This document shows, piece by piece, positions 55,826-63,730 of a stretch of DNA of 64,000 bases. Source of the DNA: Xanthomonas hortorum. Lineage in GTDB: Bacteria; Pseudomonadota; Gammaproteobacteria; Xanthomonadales; Xanthomonadaceae. The position numbers and the translations under genes were made by a program. The notes beneath the pieces were generated by a model. The model made no database searches. It was not told where the DNA came from and worked only from the letters and a program-made list of their open reading frames with translations. The stretch lies in assembly GCF_002940005.1 (NCBI RefSeq), contig NZ_MDEF01000011.1, one strand, 5' to 3'. Position 1 is the first letter of the stretch. Each line of letters opens with the position of its first letter.

Positions 55826-56926
55826 TCACTCGCCGCGCAACTTGTGCAAAAAGCGCGGTGCAGTGCGGCCCAGCGGCAATTTGAGCTTGCTGATGGCCTC
55901 GATGCGCGTTTCGGCAATCTGATCGGCTGCCTGCTGCGGCGGTACGCCCAGCTGCGTGGACAGATCGAACACCTTTTCCAGATTGTGATAGATGCTGCGG
56001 ATCAGCCGCATCGCGCGCTCGCGGTTGTAGCCGTCGATCTCCAGCGACACATTCATCACGCCACCGGCATTGACCACGTAATCAGGTGCGTACAGGATGC
56101 CGCGATTGTGCAACTCTTGCCCGATGGCGGCGCTGGCGAGCTGGTTGTTGGCGGTGCCGCAAATGATCTTGGCCTTGAGCCGTGGCAGCGTCTGTTCGTT
56201 GATCGCGCCTTCCAGCGCGCACGGCGCGAACACATCGGCCGGCACTTCGTAGATCTCGTCCACACGCACGGCTTCGGCGCCGTATTCGGCCACTGCGCGG
56301 TCCACCAGCGCCGGGTTCAGATCGGTCACATAGAGTTTGGCGCCGCGTTCCTTGAGCAGCTTGACCAGCTCCATGCCGATATGGCCCAGGCCCTGGATCG
56401 CGATGCTGGACTTGCCCACTTCTTCATGGCCGAGCCTGCGATTGAGCGAGGCCATCAGCGCCTGCAGCGCGCCGTAGGCGGTGAACGGCGCCGGGTCGCC
56501 GGAGCCGCGATGCACCTGATGCACGCCGGTGACGTACTCGCTCTCCAGGTAGATCTTTTCCATGTCGTTGACGTCGGTGCCCACGTCTTCGGAGGTGATG
56601 TAGCGCCCGCCCAGGGTGTCGACAAAACGGCCGAACGCGCGGAACAGCGCTTCGCTCTTGTCGGTCTTGGGGTCGCCGATGATCACCGCCTTGCCGCCGC
56701 CGACATTCAGGCCGGCCAGCGCGTTCTTGTAGGTCATGGTGCGGCTGAGCCGCAGCGCGTCGTCGAGTGCCGCTTCGCTGGTGGGGTAAGGGCGCATGCG
56801 CACGCCGCCCAGTGCCGGCCCGAGACGGGTGCTGTGCAAGGCGATGATCGCTTTGAGGCCGGCGTCGCGGTTGTGACAGAAAATCACCTGCTCGTGGCCG
56901 GTGGTATCGAGGGTTTCGAAAAGCAT
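55826..56926 (-). CDS. Leucine/phenylalanine/valine dehydrogenase
   Basis: A 366-residue NAD-dependent amino acid dehydrogenase of the Glu/Leu/Phe/Val superfamily. The substrate domain has ALGGVRMRPY and the catalytic Lys in LNVGGGKAVIIGDP; the Rossmann motif IQGLGHIGMELV and VNAGGVMNVS follow. It should convert leucine or related branched amino acids to 2-oxo acids, which links to the acyl-CoA genes earlier in the window. The ATG at 56926 has a GGAG site; the frame extends to 56986. Confidence 0.92.
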   Translation of the reverse strand: MLFETLDTTGHEQVIFCHNRDAGLKAIIALHSTRLGPALGGVRMRPYPTSEAALDDALRLSRTMTYKNALAGLNVGGGKAVIIGDPKTDKSEALFRAFGRFVDTLGGRYITSEDVGTDVNDMEKIYLESEYVTGVHQVHRGSGDPAPFTAYGALQALMASLNRRLGHEEVGKSSIAIQGLGHIGMELVKLLKERGAKLYVTDLNPALVDRAVAEYGAEAVRVDEIYEVPADVFAPCALEGAINEQTLPRLKAKIICGTANNQLASAAIGQELHNRGILYAPDYVVNAGGVMNVSLEIDGYNRERAMRLIRSIYHNLEKVFDLSTQLGVPPQQAADQIAETRIEAISKLKLPLGRTAPRFLHKLRGE

Positions 56927-56992
56927 CGAAGGCTCCGCGGGGCTGCGTGATGTGCCTTCCCTGAGGCCGGGTCTGGACCCGTGCAATGGGAA

Positions 56993-57036
56993 ACAAAAAA
57001 CGCGACGTCTGCAGACCCTGTCCGATCACGTCGCGC
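56993..57036 (-). terminator. Intrinsic terminator after the hydroxylase gene
   Basis: CGCGACGT (57001-57008) and ACGTCGCG (57028-57035) form a perfect 8-bp stem, with a T run on the minus strand (AAAAAA at 56995-57000 on the plus strand). It follows the hydroxylase stop by about 45 bp and precedes the dehydrogenase start. Confidence 0.85.
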
Positions 57037-57082
57037 TGCAACATTTTAAACCACGTCGGTAGGGGCTTGTGTATGAATCTGG

Positions 57083-58351
57083 TCACCAATGCCGATAGCG
57101 TTGCTGCCGGAACCACAAGGTTCCCAGCCATTTGCTGCCCCTGGTGACCGGCAGGCCGGCGTGCAACGAATCGGGATCGGGGCGGCCATCGGCCTGCAGG
57201 TTGTCGAAGCACACCACCGACCCGGCACGCGGCTGTACCCGGATGCCAGCAACAGGGAACTCGGTTTCGCCGCCTGAGCCGACATCGTTGAGATAGACGC
57301 ATGCGGTGCGCAGCCGATTGCCGGCGCCAGGGCGGTCTGCGGCGATCGTGCCGGGCGGCAGGTAGTCGCGATGGGCGCGGTAGTGCTCGCCCGGCGCGTA
57401 GCACAGCACCGACAGCGCTTCGGCGTGGGTCAACGGCAGTTGCGCGCAGGCCGCCACGCGCGCCTGCGCTGCACGCGCGGCGAAGTCTTCGAGGATCGGA
57501 TCCAGCGTGGCGCCGCGGCTGGTGCGGATCGGTGCGCGGTGCGTGCTCGCATCGTTGGGGTCCACCACCTGCGAAGCACGCAGATGCGGCCGTGCCAGCA
57601 GCATCAGCAAGCGGCATTCGTCGGCAGACAGCACAGCGGAGACTTCCTCGATCATGGGCGCGTCGTGGCGCCGCGTCGTCACGTTTCTTTGGGGCGCGAA
57701 ACTGATGTGATCCTCGTCGCCGACGGGGTCGCCACCGGGATCGGGTGGCGGGATCCGCACATCGGGCAGTGCGGCGATGCCCAGCGGTTGCAATTGCCGC
57801 AACAGCTGCGCCGCGGCCTCAGGCTGCGGCGGGACGCCTTCGCCACGCAGCAGGCGCTCTGCCAGCAGTGCGGCCGCCAGCGCATCGCCAGCCGCGGCGG
57901 CGCGTTCCAGCAGGGCAACGCAGCGGCGTTGTTGTTGCGGGTCATCGATGCGGCCGTGCTGGATGGCCAGTGCGCGGAGTGCGAGTGGGTAGTCGGCCGA
58001 GGCTGCGGCGTGCAGTTGCGCGTATGCCTGCGGCGCCAGCGCCAACGGAGTGTCGGTGACTGCCAGCGTTGCCAGCAGGTAACGCGCCGCTGCGGAGTCC
58101 TGGCGCTCGGCCTGCTGCCAGTGCGCCCGCGTCTGGGCACTATCCACATCGCAACCGACACCGTAGGCCAGCATGCGCCCGGCTTCGATCAGTGCCGTGG
58201 GATCGCCGGCCGCCGCGCCGCGCGCGTACCAGACCAAGGCCTGCTCGGTCTGCCCGGCGCGCACCAGCGCTTGTGCCAAGGCATTCATTGCCGCAGGCTG
58301 TTGTCCGTTGGCAGCCTGCGTCAGGGCGGCGAGTGCATGCGTCTGTTCCAT
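57083..58351 (-). CDS. Sel1-like repeat/2-oxoglutarate-Fe(II) prolyl 4-hydroxylase fusion
   Basis: A 422-residue protein in two parts. Residues 1-200 are alpha-helical Ala/Gln-rich repeats of TPR/Sel1 style (YARGAAAGDPTALIEAGRML, ALLAERLLRGEGV). The C-terminal dioxygenase domain (about 230-420) has the Fe ligands HRD in HYRAHRDYLPPG and a distal His in DSLHAGLPVTRGSKW, plus the 2-oxoglutarate site near the KWLGTLW end. It probably hydroxylates a prolyl residue in a partner bound by the repeats, a guess from architecture. No close operon partner; a terminator follows it. Confidence 0.87.
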   Translation of the reverse strand: MEQTHALAALTQAANGQQPAAMNALAQALVRAGQTEQALVWYARGAAAGDPTALIEAGRMLAYGVGCDVDSAQTRAHWQQAERQDSAAARYLLATLAVTDTPLALAPQAYAQLHAAASADYPLALRALAIQHGRIDDPQQQRRCVALLERAAAAGDALAAALLAERLLRGEGVPPQPEAAAQLLRQLQPLGIAALPDVRIPPPDPGGDPVGDEDHISFAPQRNVTTRRHDAPMIEEVSAVLSADECRLLMLLARPHLRASQVVDPNDASTHRAPIRTSRGATLDPILEDFAARAAQARVAACAQLPLTHAEALSVLCYAPGEHYRAHRDYLPPGTIAADRPGAGNRLRTACVYLNDVGSGGETEFPVAGIRVQPRAGSVVCFDNLQADGRPDPDSLHAGLPVTRGSKWLGTLWFRQQRYRHW

Positions 58352-58386
58352 CGCGGCATCCTAAGCCCTGCCCGCGCGATGCGCGA

Positions 58387-58887
58387 TCAGCGGTTCGCCG
58401 ACAGCGCCAGCTGGGTCAGATACAGGCGCAGATCGAACTCCAGTTGGTGGTAGTCGCGCGTCATGTGGTTGCACAGCTGGTAGAAGGCCTTGTTATGGTC
58501 GGCCTCCTTCAGATGCGCCAGCTCGTGGGCCACGATCATCTGCAGAAATGGCTCTGGAGCGTCGCGGAACAGCGAGGCGATGCGGATTTCGCGGCTGGCC
58601 TTGAGCCGACTGCCGTGCACACGCGAGATGGCGGTGTGCGTGCCCAGCGCATGCTTCACCACCTGCAGATGGTTGTCGTACATCGCCTTGTGCAAGGTGG
58701 GCGATGAGCGCATGTAGCGCTCCTTCATCGCTTTGACATACTCGTACAGATGGCGGTCGGTGCGGATCTCATGGCGGTCCGGGTAGCGCCGCGCCAGCAC
58801 CGTTGCGAGTTTGTCCTGCGCGATCAGCTCGCGCACCTGGTCCAGGACCGCGGGCGGGTAACCGGTGAGATAGCGGAGAGTGTCCAT
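58387..58887 (-). CDS. YgjP-like metallopeptidase (DUF45 type)
   Basis: A 166-residue zinc metalloprotein. The motif AHELAHLKEADH is HExxH with a further metal-binding His, as in YgjP/DUF45 proteins. No signal peptide or membrane helix was seen. Biological role is unknown. A longer start (58914) is possible; the ATG at 58887 is preferred because homologous sequence begins there, though neither start has a strong ribosome site. Confidence 0.83.
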   Translation of the reverse strand: MDTLRYLTGYPPAVLDQVRELIAQDKLATVLARRYPDRHEIRTDRHLYEYVKAMKERYMRSSPTLHKAMYDNHLQVVKHALGTHTAISRVHGSRLKASREIRIASLFRDAPEPFLQMIVAHELAHLKEADHNKAFYQLCNHMTRDYHQLEFDLRLYLTQLALSANR

Positions 58888-59090
58888 GCCGATCGAGTGC
58901 TGCGAAGTGCACATGATCGCCGATGCAGGTGCCGGTGGCGAATCTGCGCGCGCGAATGTGGCGGTGTGTGTCAGGCGTATTCACGAATGCGGCACACCTG
59001 GATGCGTAGCGTGCAGCGCATGTTTTGCGGTGCTTTGTCGCAGACACACGACTAAAAACACGGCGCTGCGCCGGATAAGGAGACAACAAC

Positions 59091-59264
59091 ATGATCAAGT
59101 GGGCCATTATTTTCGCCATCATCGGACTGATTGCCGGTGCGCTGGGGTTTGGCGGCATGGCGGGCGCTGCGATGGGCATTGCCAAGTTCCTGTTCTGGGC
59201 CGGCATCATCATCGCCATCGTGCTGTTCGTGCTGGGTGTGACGATCGCCAAGAAGGTGACCTGA
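59091..59264 (+). CDS. DUF1328 small membrane protein
   Basis: A 57-residue membrane protein, full family length, with two hydrophobic helices (residues 3-23 and 33-52) and a short polar end. DUF1328 proteins are widespread, short and uncharacterised; expression under stress has been suggested for some members but is not shown here. An AAGGAG ribosome site precedes the ATG. A terminator follows at 59322. The gene is shorter than usual ORF-length cut-offs. Confidence 0.9.
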   Translation: MIKWAIIFAIIGLIAGALGFGGMAGAAMGIAKFLFWAGIIIAIVLFVLGVTIAKKVT

Positions 59265-59321
59265 CGTCCGAGTGCCTGGCGTCGGCGCGCGCTTCGCACG
59301 CCAGCCGCGTTACCCGGAATG

Positions 59322-59353
59322 CAAAAGAGCGGCCACTGGCCGCTCTTTTTTTG
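59322..59353 (+). terminator. Intrinsic terminator after the DUF1328 gene
   Basis: AGAGCGGCCA, loop C, TGGCCGCTCT with a T run to 59352; the A run on the other side makes it usable for the convergent gene as well. Confidence 0.95.
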
Positions 59354-59461
59354 TTACTGCAATCTGATCAATCGAATCGGCCGGGGCAAGTATTGGGCAG
59401 ACGCAAGTAAAAGACCGCAGGCGAGTTCTACCGCAATGCTTTCGCTGCGCTCTTGCGCAGA

Positions 59462-59716
59462 TCAGACGCCGGTGTCTTCGGCGGTGGTGTGCAAGGCGAT
59501 GTTGAGTTGATCGATGGTCACGATCCAGTCGGCATCGTCGAGGCGTTCTTCACGCAGCAACTGTGCCTGTGCCGGGGTCCAGAAGGGTGCCTCTTCCAGA
59601 CGCACATCGCCCGGCAATGGAGAGTGCTCATCGATAAAGTCGCGAATGCTGACTTCGTCCGATGGCAGACCCAACTGGGCGAATAATTCGGAGAACGGGT
59701 GGACAGGCTGTTCCAT
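59462..59716 (-). CDS. DUF2789 small protein
   Basis: An 84-residue acidic protein with the DUF2789 pattern: FSELFAQLGLPSDEVSIRDFI, then PFWTPAQAQLLREE and DADWIVTIDQLN. Function unknown. The start at 59716 matches the family N-terminus; the frame extends to 60061 through non-homologous sequence. It is divergent from the DksA-type gene. Confidence 0.87.
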   Translation of the reverse strand: MEQPVHPFSELFAQLGLPSDEVSIRDFIDEHSPLPGDVRLEEAPFWTPAQAQLLREERLDDADWIVTIDQLNIALHTTAEDTGV

Positions 59717-59848
59717 TGCAGATTCCTCGAAGAGTGCGAATACCCCCGATGCTAGAACACCCGATTTGAGCGCACTGTGCACGTCCGGCTTGGATTTGCC
59801 TGCGGGCATGCCCATATTCCATTCCTTAGCCAACAAGCCGAGGCGATC

Positions 59849-60115
59849 ATGGCGACCGGATGGGCGGGTGAAGAAGCGGTGCAGGACCAGATCGATGCAA
59901 CTGTCGAGGATGCGATCAAGCGCGCGCGGAGCCAGCTGCATCAGGGCCCGAGCCTGACGCATTGCGAAGAGTGCGATGCAGCGATTCCCGAAGCGCGCCG
60001 CAAGGCAGTGCCGGGCGTGCACCTGTGCGTGAATTGCCAGGAAGCGCACGATCTCGAGCAAGCGGCGCAGGGCGGCTACAACCGCCGCGGCAGCAAGGAC
60101 AGTCAGCTGCGTTGA
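59849..60115 (+). CDS. DksA/TraR-type C4 zinc finger protein
   Basis: An 88-residue protein whose C-terminal half has the four-Cys finger CEEC (EAIPEARRKAVPGVHLC spacer) CVNC, followed by a short basic tail. It lacks the long coiled-coil of DksA (about 150 residues), so it resembles small YbiI/TraR proteins that may bind the RNA polymerase secondary channel. Start at 59849 by homology. Confidence 0.87.
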   Translation: MATGWAGEEAVQDQIDATVEDAIKRARSQLHQGPSLTHCEECDAAIPEARRKAVPGVHLCVNCQEAHDLEQAAQGGYNRRGSKDSQLR

Positions 60116-60131
60116 CAGCTGAGTGGGCGTC

Positions 60132-60698
60132 TTAGTTGGCGTTGAAGTGGCTGGTCTCGCGCCAGCGCCGCGTGGTGCGCTGGAAGAACAGACTGTTGGG
60201 GACCTGCAGCACGCTGCCGGCGTGATCGCGGGTTTCTTCCAGTGTCGTGTAAATCACGTTGATGTCGATCACGCGGCCTTTCAGGCCCGGCTTGTCGCCG
60301 CCTTCGAGCAATTCGATATGGTCGTGCAGGCGGAACGGGCGGGTGGTGATGATCAGGAACGTGCAGAAGATATTGGACAGCACGCTCCATGCCGCGAAGA
60401 ACGCCACCGCACCGACCGCCGCGAACCCGGTGAACGCGGTCCACAAGGTGCCGCTGGAGACGCCAAGCACGTTCAGCACCGTCAGCACGGCGGTGACCGA
60501 GATGACGAAGCTGCCCACACGCCGGATACCGATCATCATCTCTGCCGGCAGGCTGTAACGCGTGCACAAGCGCCGCAGCAGTTGCCGCAGCAGCAGCCGT
60601 ACCAGCGCGGCAACGGCGACGATCAACACGATCTGCACCGTTGGCACTGCGACAGCCAGCCACTGTGGATTCCAGTGCGGCAGCAGGCTACGGATCAT
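60132..60698 (-). CDS. Small mechanosensitive channel (MscS family)
   Basis: A 188-residue inner-membrane channel of the MscS type that should open under osmotic stress. Three hydrophobic helices lie in residues 14-33, 55-76 and 82-103; the third, with GFAAVGAVAFFAAWSVLSN, lines the pore. The short beta-domain (RPFRLHDHIELLE) follows, while the large cytoplasmic cage of MscS is trimmed. The ATG at 60698 is chosen; a GTG at 60707 is possible. Confidence 0.88.
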   Translation of the reverse strand: MIRSLLPHWNPQWLAVAVPTVQIVLIVAVAALVRLLLRQLLRRLCTRYSLPAEMMIGIRRVGSFVISVTAVLTVLNVLGVSSGTLWTAFTGFAAVGAVAFFAAWSVLSNIFCTFLIITTRPFRLHDHIELLEGGDKPGLKGRVIDINVIYTTLEETRDHAGSVLQVPNSLFFQRTTRRWRETSHFNAN

Positions 60699-61230
60699 GG
60701 TGGGCACGCATCGGGCGCGGACATCACATCATGCAGGTTGGGCGGATGCCCATTAACGGGGCGCTCGGGGAAGACAGCATGCAGTTGTGGGTGGCTAGCG
60801 CGTGACACGCGCACTGGATGCGGAGAGCGCGACCAAGCGCTGCCAGCGCTGTTCCAGGTGACGCACCAGCGTCCATTCCCATGGTGTGCTCATCGCGACG
60901 CAAGACACCTGCTTGAGCGGTAAACGCAGCAGGCACAGCTCCAGGCGCGCCGGGGTCAGTGTGAGTTGCAGCGCATCCATCGGCAGCGGGGCCGGGCAGT
61001 GGGTGGAGCACAGACTCAGGAGCAATCCAAGAACATGCGGCATGTGGGCTTCCGATCAGAATGCCTGCGCTTGGAGCGGCCGATGACCGTGCCCAGGCAA
61101 GCGATGCGACGCAGGAGTGCGCTATCGAAAGGATTGGATGCGCCAGCAGGCGAAAAGGTTTACGCCGCGCTCGGAGAAAAAGAGTTTGCCGGGTTTAAAC
61201 CTTTGCGCTGTCTGGCGCATCGAACTGGAT
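60699..61230. other. Spacer with a weak small-ORF candidate
   Basis: About 530 bp between the channel and the sigma-factor gene. Apart from the 61-codon frame at 60795-60980 described separately there is no convincing coding signal, no terminator with a T run and no repeat. The promoter of the sigma gene must lie in its right part, but no clear -35/-10 pair was recognised. Confidence 0.5.
60795..60980 (-). CDS. Possible 61-residue protein
   Basis: A short frame with ATG at 60980 and TAG at 60795, containing LTPARLELCLLRLPLKQVSC and STPWEWTLVRHLEQRWQRL, which look like folded-protein sequence rather than a shadow frame. No strong ribosome site. The frame could extend to 61043. Treated as tentative; no family recognised. 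Confidence 0.4.
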   Translation of the reverse strand: MDALQLTLTPARLELCLLRLPLKQVSCVAMSTPWEWTLVRHLEQRWQRLVALSASSARVTR

Positions 61231-61818
61231 ATGCTCGACACCGCCATGCCCATCGATGCCTCAGAGTGCGACAGCCCCGCCGACCGCGATGACGCCGGCT
61301 TGGCGCGTGCTGCTGCACGCGGGGATCGCATCGCCTACGAGGCCATCTATCGCCGCCACTCGCCACGGTTGTATGCGGTGGTCTGGTGGCTGTGCGGCGG
61401 CAATGCGGCGCGCGCCGACGATGTGTTGCAGGAAACCTTCATTGCGGCATGGAAGGCCTTGCCGCAATTCCGTTTTCAGAGTGCGCTGGGCACCTGGCTG
61501 CATCGCCTGGCGGTCAACACCGCCTTGATGGAGTTGCGTGCGCGCTCGGCTGCGAGCGATCACATGGTGGACGATGCCGACGGCGAGATTCTCGCGGCGA
61601 TTCCCGGCGCAGCGCATTGCCAATCGACCCGGATGGATCTGGAGCGCGCGCTGGAAACATTGCCGCCGCGTGCACGCGCGGTGCTGGTACTGCACGACAT
61701 CGAGGGCTGGAAACATCAGGAGATTGCCGACCAACTGCGCATGGCGGTCGGCAGTTCCAAGGCGCAACTACATCGCGCGCGCGGCTTGCTGCGTGCGCGG
61801 CTGGGAGAAACCGTATGA
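61231..61818 (+). CDS. ECF sigma factor, sigma-70 family
   Basis: A 195-residue ECF sigma factor unrelated to the rpoE gene at 20.9 kb beyond the shared fold. Region 2 contains DDVLQETFIAAWKALPQFRF and region 4 has WKHQEIADQLRMAVGSSKAQLHRAR. The stop overlaps the next gene by 4 bp. The ATG at 61231 is preferred; 61246 and 61117 are possible. The genes after it would be its membrane-anchored regulator and a target. Trigger unknown. Confidence 0.92.
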   Translation: MLDTAMPIDASECDSPADRDDAGLARAAARGDRIAYEAIYRRHSPRLYAVVWWLCGGNAARADDVLQETFIAAWKALPQFRFQSALGTWLHRLAVNTALMELRARSAASDHMVDDADGEILAAIPGAAHCQSTRMDLERALETLPPRARAVLVLHDIEGWKHQEIADQLRMAVGSSKAQLHRARGLLRARLGETV

Positions 61819-62342
61819 ATTACGATCCGCATGACCCACGCGAGACCGATGACGCTGCGTTGTGCGCGCGTTTGCGGGCATTGCCGCGACACCGCCAGCC
61901 ACCGGCGCAGGTGTGGGAGCGCATTGCGCCCGCATTGACGGCGCACTCCAACGTGGTCGCATTGACGCCACGCCGTCATCGCGCCTGGGCCTGGCCTGCA
62001 CTGGGTGTGGCGCTGGCCGCTGCGCTGGCGTTGGTGGTCATCGTGCCCGGGCTCGATCGGCAGGCACGCACGCCCGTGCCCGTGCAGCCCGCGCTGGTGG
62101 CGCAGGCACAGGCGATGGCCGGGCAGTACCAGCAGGCGATTGCGGCATTTCCAGTCCAGCAGGTGCCGGCCGATCTACGTCCGGCGCTGGATGAGCTGGA
62201 TCAAAGCGTACAGGCCATCCACGCCGCGATCGCGCAGAGCCCGCGCTCGGCATTTTTGTTGTCGCAGCTGCAGCGCACCTACGCGAAGCGGCTGCAATTG
62301 ACCCGTCTTGCCGCACAGGGCGAGGCGTCTTTTCCTAGCTGA
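61815..62342 (+). CDS. Putative anti-sigma factor, single-pass membrane protein
   Basis: A 175-residue protein with a charged N-terminal cytoplasmic part (residues 1-55), one transmembrane helix (about 57-78) and a periplasmic helical part. The topology and the ATGA overlap with the sigma gene match an anti-sigma factor, but no HxxxCxxC zinc motif is visible, so it is not a standard ZAS domain. Its role is inferred from position. It is followed by the DUF4097 gene with a GAGGAG site 7 bp before that start. Confidence 0.75.
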   Translation: MNYDPHDPRETDDAALCARLRALPRHRQPPAQVWERIAPALTAHSNVVALTPRRHRAWAWPALGVALAAALALVVIVPGLDRQARTPVPVQPALVAQAQAMAGQYQQAIAAFPVQQVPADLRPALDELDQSVQAIHAAIAQSPRSAFLLSQLQRTYAKRLQLTRLAAQGEASFPS

Positions 62343-62353
62343 GGAGCATGCCC

Positions 62354-63238
62354 ATGCGTTACGCCCATCTCTCCCTGTTGCTGCTGGCTGCGGTGTGCGC
62401 CGCGCCGGCAGCGGCGCAGACCACGCTGAAGCAGACCCATCCGCTGGCGCGCGGCGGGCGCGTGGAGGTGGAAAACATTGCCGGGCAGATTCGCGTGCGC
62501 GGCTGGGATCGCGACGAGGTGGCGCTGACCGGCAGCTTGGGCGAGGGGCAGCGGCTGGATGTCGACGCAAGCCCGGACTTGCTGCAGCTGGAGGTGATCT
62601 ACCCGCGCAACGGCCGCAACAGCAAGGGCGCTCAACTGGAGTTGCGGGTCCCGCGTGCGGCGTTGCTGGACGTGGAGGCGGTGAGTGCCTCGGTCGATGT
62701 CGATCAGGTCGATCTGGCGCGGTTGCAGCTCAAGTCGGTCAGCGGCGATGTGGTCGCCGGTGGGCGCGCCAAGGAGGCACAGCTGGAAACCGTCAGTGGC
62801 TCGCTGCGTAGCTCGGTGACCAGTGGGCGGTTGACGCTGGGCACGGTGAGCGGGCAGATCGATGCGCCCTCGGGCGCCAGTGGAGTGATCTCGGTCGAGT
62901 CCGTCTCCGGCCAGATCCGGGTTGGCGCGGGGCAGGTGTCGCAGCTGCGCGCCGAGAGTGTGTCCGGGGGAACGGCGCTGACGGTGACCGGGCTGGCGCC
63001 TGGCGGCAGTATCGCGGCGGAGAGTGTCAGCGGCTCGATCACCCTGGGCGTGCCGCGCAATGTCTCGGCAGCGCTACAGGTGGACGTGTTCAGTGGCGAC
63101 ATCCGCTCGGTGGCCGGGCAGGTGGAGCGGCCGGAGTACGGCCCGGGCAAGAGCCTGAAAACCAGGCTGGGGGCGGGCAATGGCGACGTCAAACTGGAAT
63201 CGCACTCGGGCTCGGTGCGCATCGATTACAGCAACTGA
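62354..63238 (+). CDS. DUF4097-type exported beta-repeat protein
   Basis: A 294-residue secreted protein with a signal peptide ending AAAQ and a repetitive right-handed beta-helix-like pattern, seen as recurrent VSGQI/VSGSI/VSGDV steps of about 20-24 residues. This is the DUF4097 type, often next to ECF sigma/anti-sigma pairs and presumed to act at the envelope. The ATG at 62354 is chosen because GAGGAG lies 7 bp before it; the ATG at 62348 would overlap that site. Confidence 0.88.
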   Translation: MRYAHLSLLLLAAVCAAPAAAQTTLKQTHPLARGGRVEVENIAGQIRVRGWDRDEVALTGSLGEGQRLDVDASPDLLQLEVIYPRNGRNSKGAQLELRVPRAALLDVEAVSASVDVDQVDLARLQLKSVSGDVVAGGRAKEAQLETVSGSLRSSVTSGRLTLGTVSGQIDAPSGASGVISVESVSGQIRVGAGQVSQLRAESVSGGTALTVTGLAPGGSIAAESVSGSITLGVPRNVSAALQVDVFSGDIRSVAGQVERPEYGPGKSLKTRLGAGNGDVKLESHSGSVRIDYSN

Positions 63239-63265
63239 TACCCGTAACCTGACGCCTGAAACAAG

Positions 63266-63287
63266 CGTGCCACCTTGCGGTGGCACG
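63266..63287 (+). terminator. Hairpin after the DUF4097 gene
   Basis: GTGCCACC (63267-63274) and GGTGGCAC (63279-63286) form an 8-bp stem. The T run is weak (GTTGAGC), so termination may be inefficient. It serves the convergent pair DUF4097 and the small minus-strand gene. Confidence 0.55.
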
Positions 63288-63312
63288 TTGAGCAAACACT
63301 TCGGTGCAACGC

Positions 63313-63498
63313 TTAGGCGATCTTGTCGCCATCGTTGCGAGCTGGGCCGAAGTTGGTGGTGAGCACTTCAATCCTGCCGCCGGTCTTGCGGAACGCGGCG
63401 ATGTCGGCAGCGATACGCTCACGACTGAGCGGCTGCGACTTGCCTTCGCTGCGAGCGATGCTGGGCTGGGATTTCTGCTTGGTCGCGGGACGTGCCAT
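63313..63498 (-). CDS. Small basic protein of unknown function
   Basis: A 61-residue protein (MARPATKQKSQPSIARSE start) with a basic, disordered first half and a helix followed by GGRIEVL near residue 43. A strong AGGAGG lies 5 bp before the ATG at 63498, so it is very probably translated. The frame extends to 63531, but without support. No family recognised. Confidence 0.75.
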   Translation of the reverse strand: MARPATKQKSQPSIARSEGKSQPLSRERIAADIAAFRKTGGRIEVLTTNFGPARNDGDKIA

Positions 63499-63730
63499 GT
63501 GGCCTCCTGTAGCGGGGAAGTGCAAGGACATCGCGTGCGGCTAGGGTGGCGCGCGCAGAAGCGATGTCGAGAGGTGCGATCGCGTTCGGTGCGCAATCGC
63601 GGCGGCACGGCGAGCGTGCCTTGCAGACAAGACGGCGGGGCGTCCGGCAGCAACCATACATTATATGGGAAGTTGCGCCGGATTGCGTTAACGCGTGCTG
63701 TGCACAGCTAACCGATCATCTAGCTGCCGC

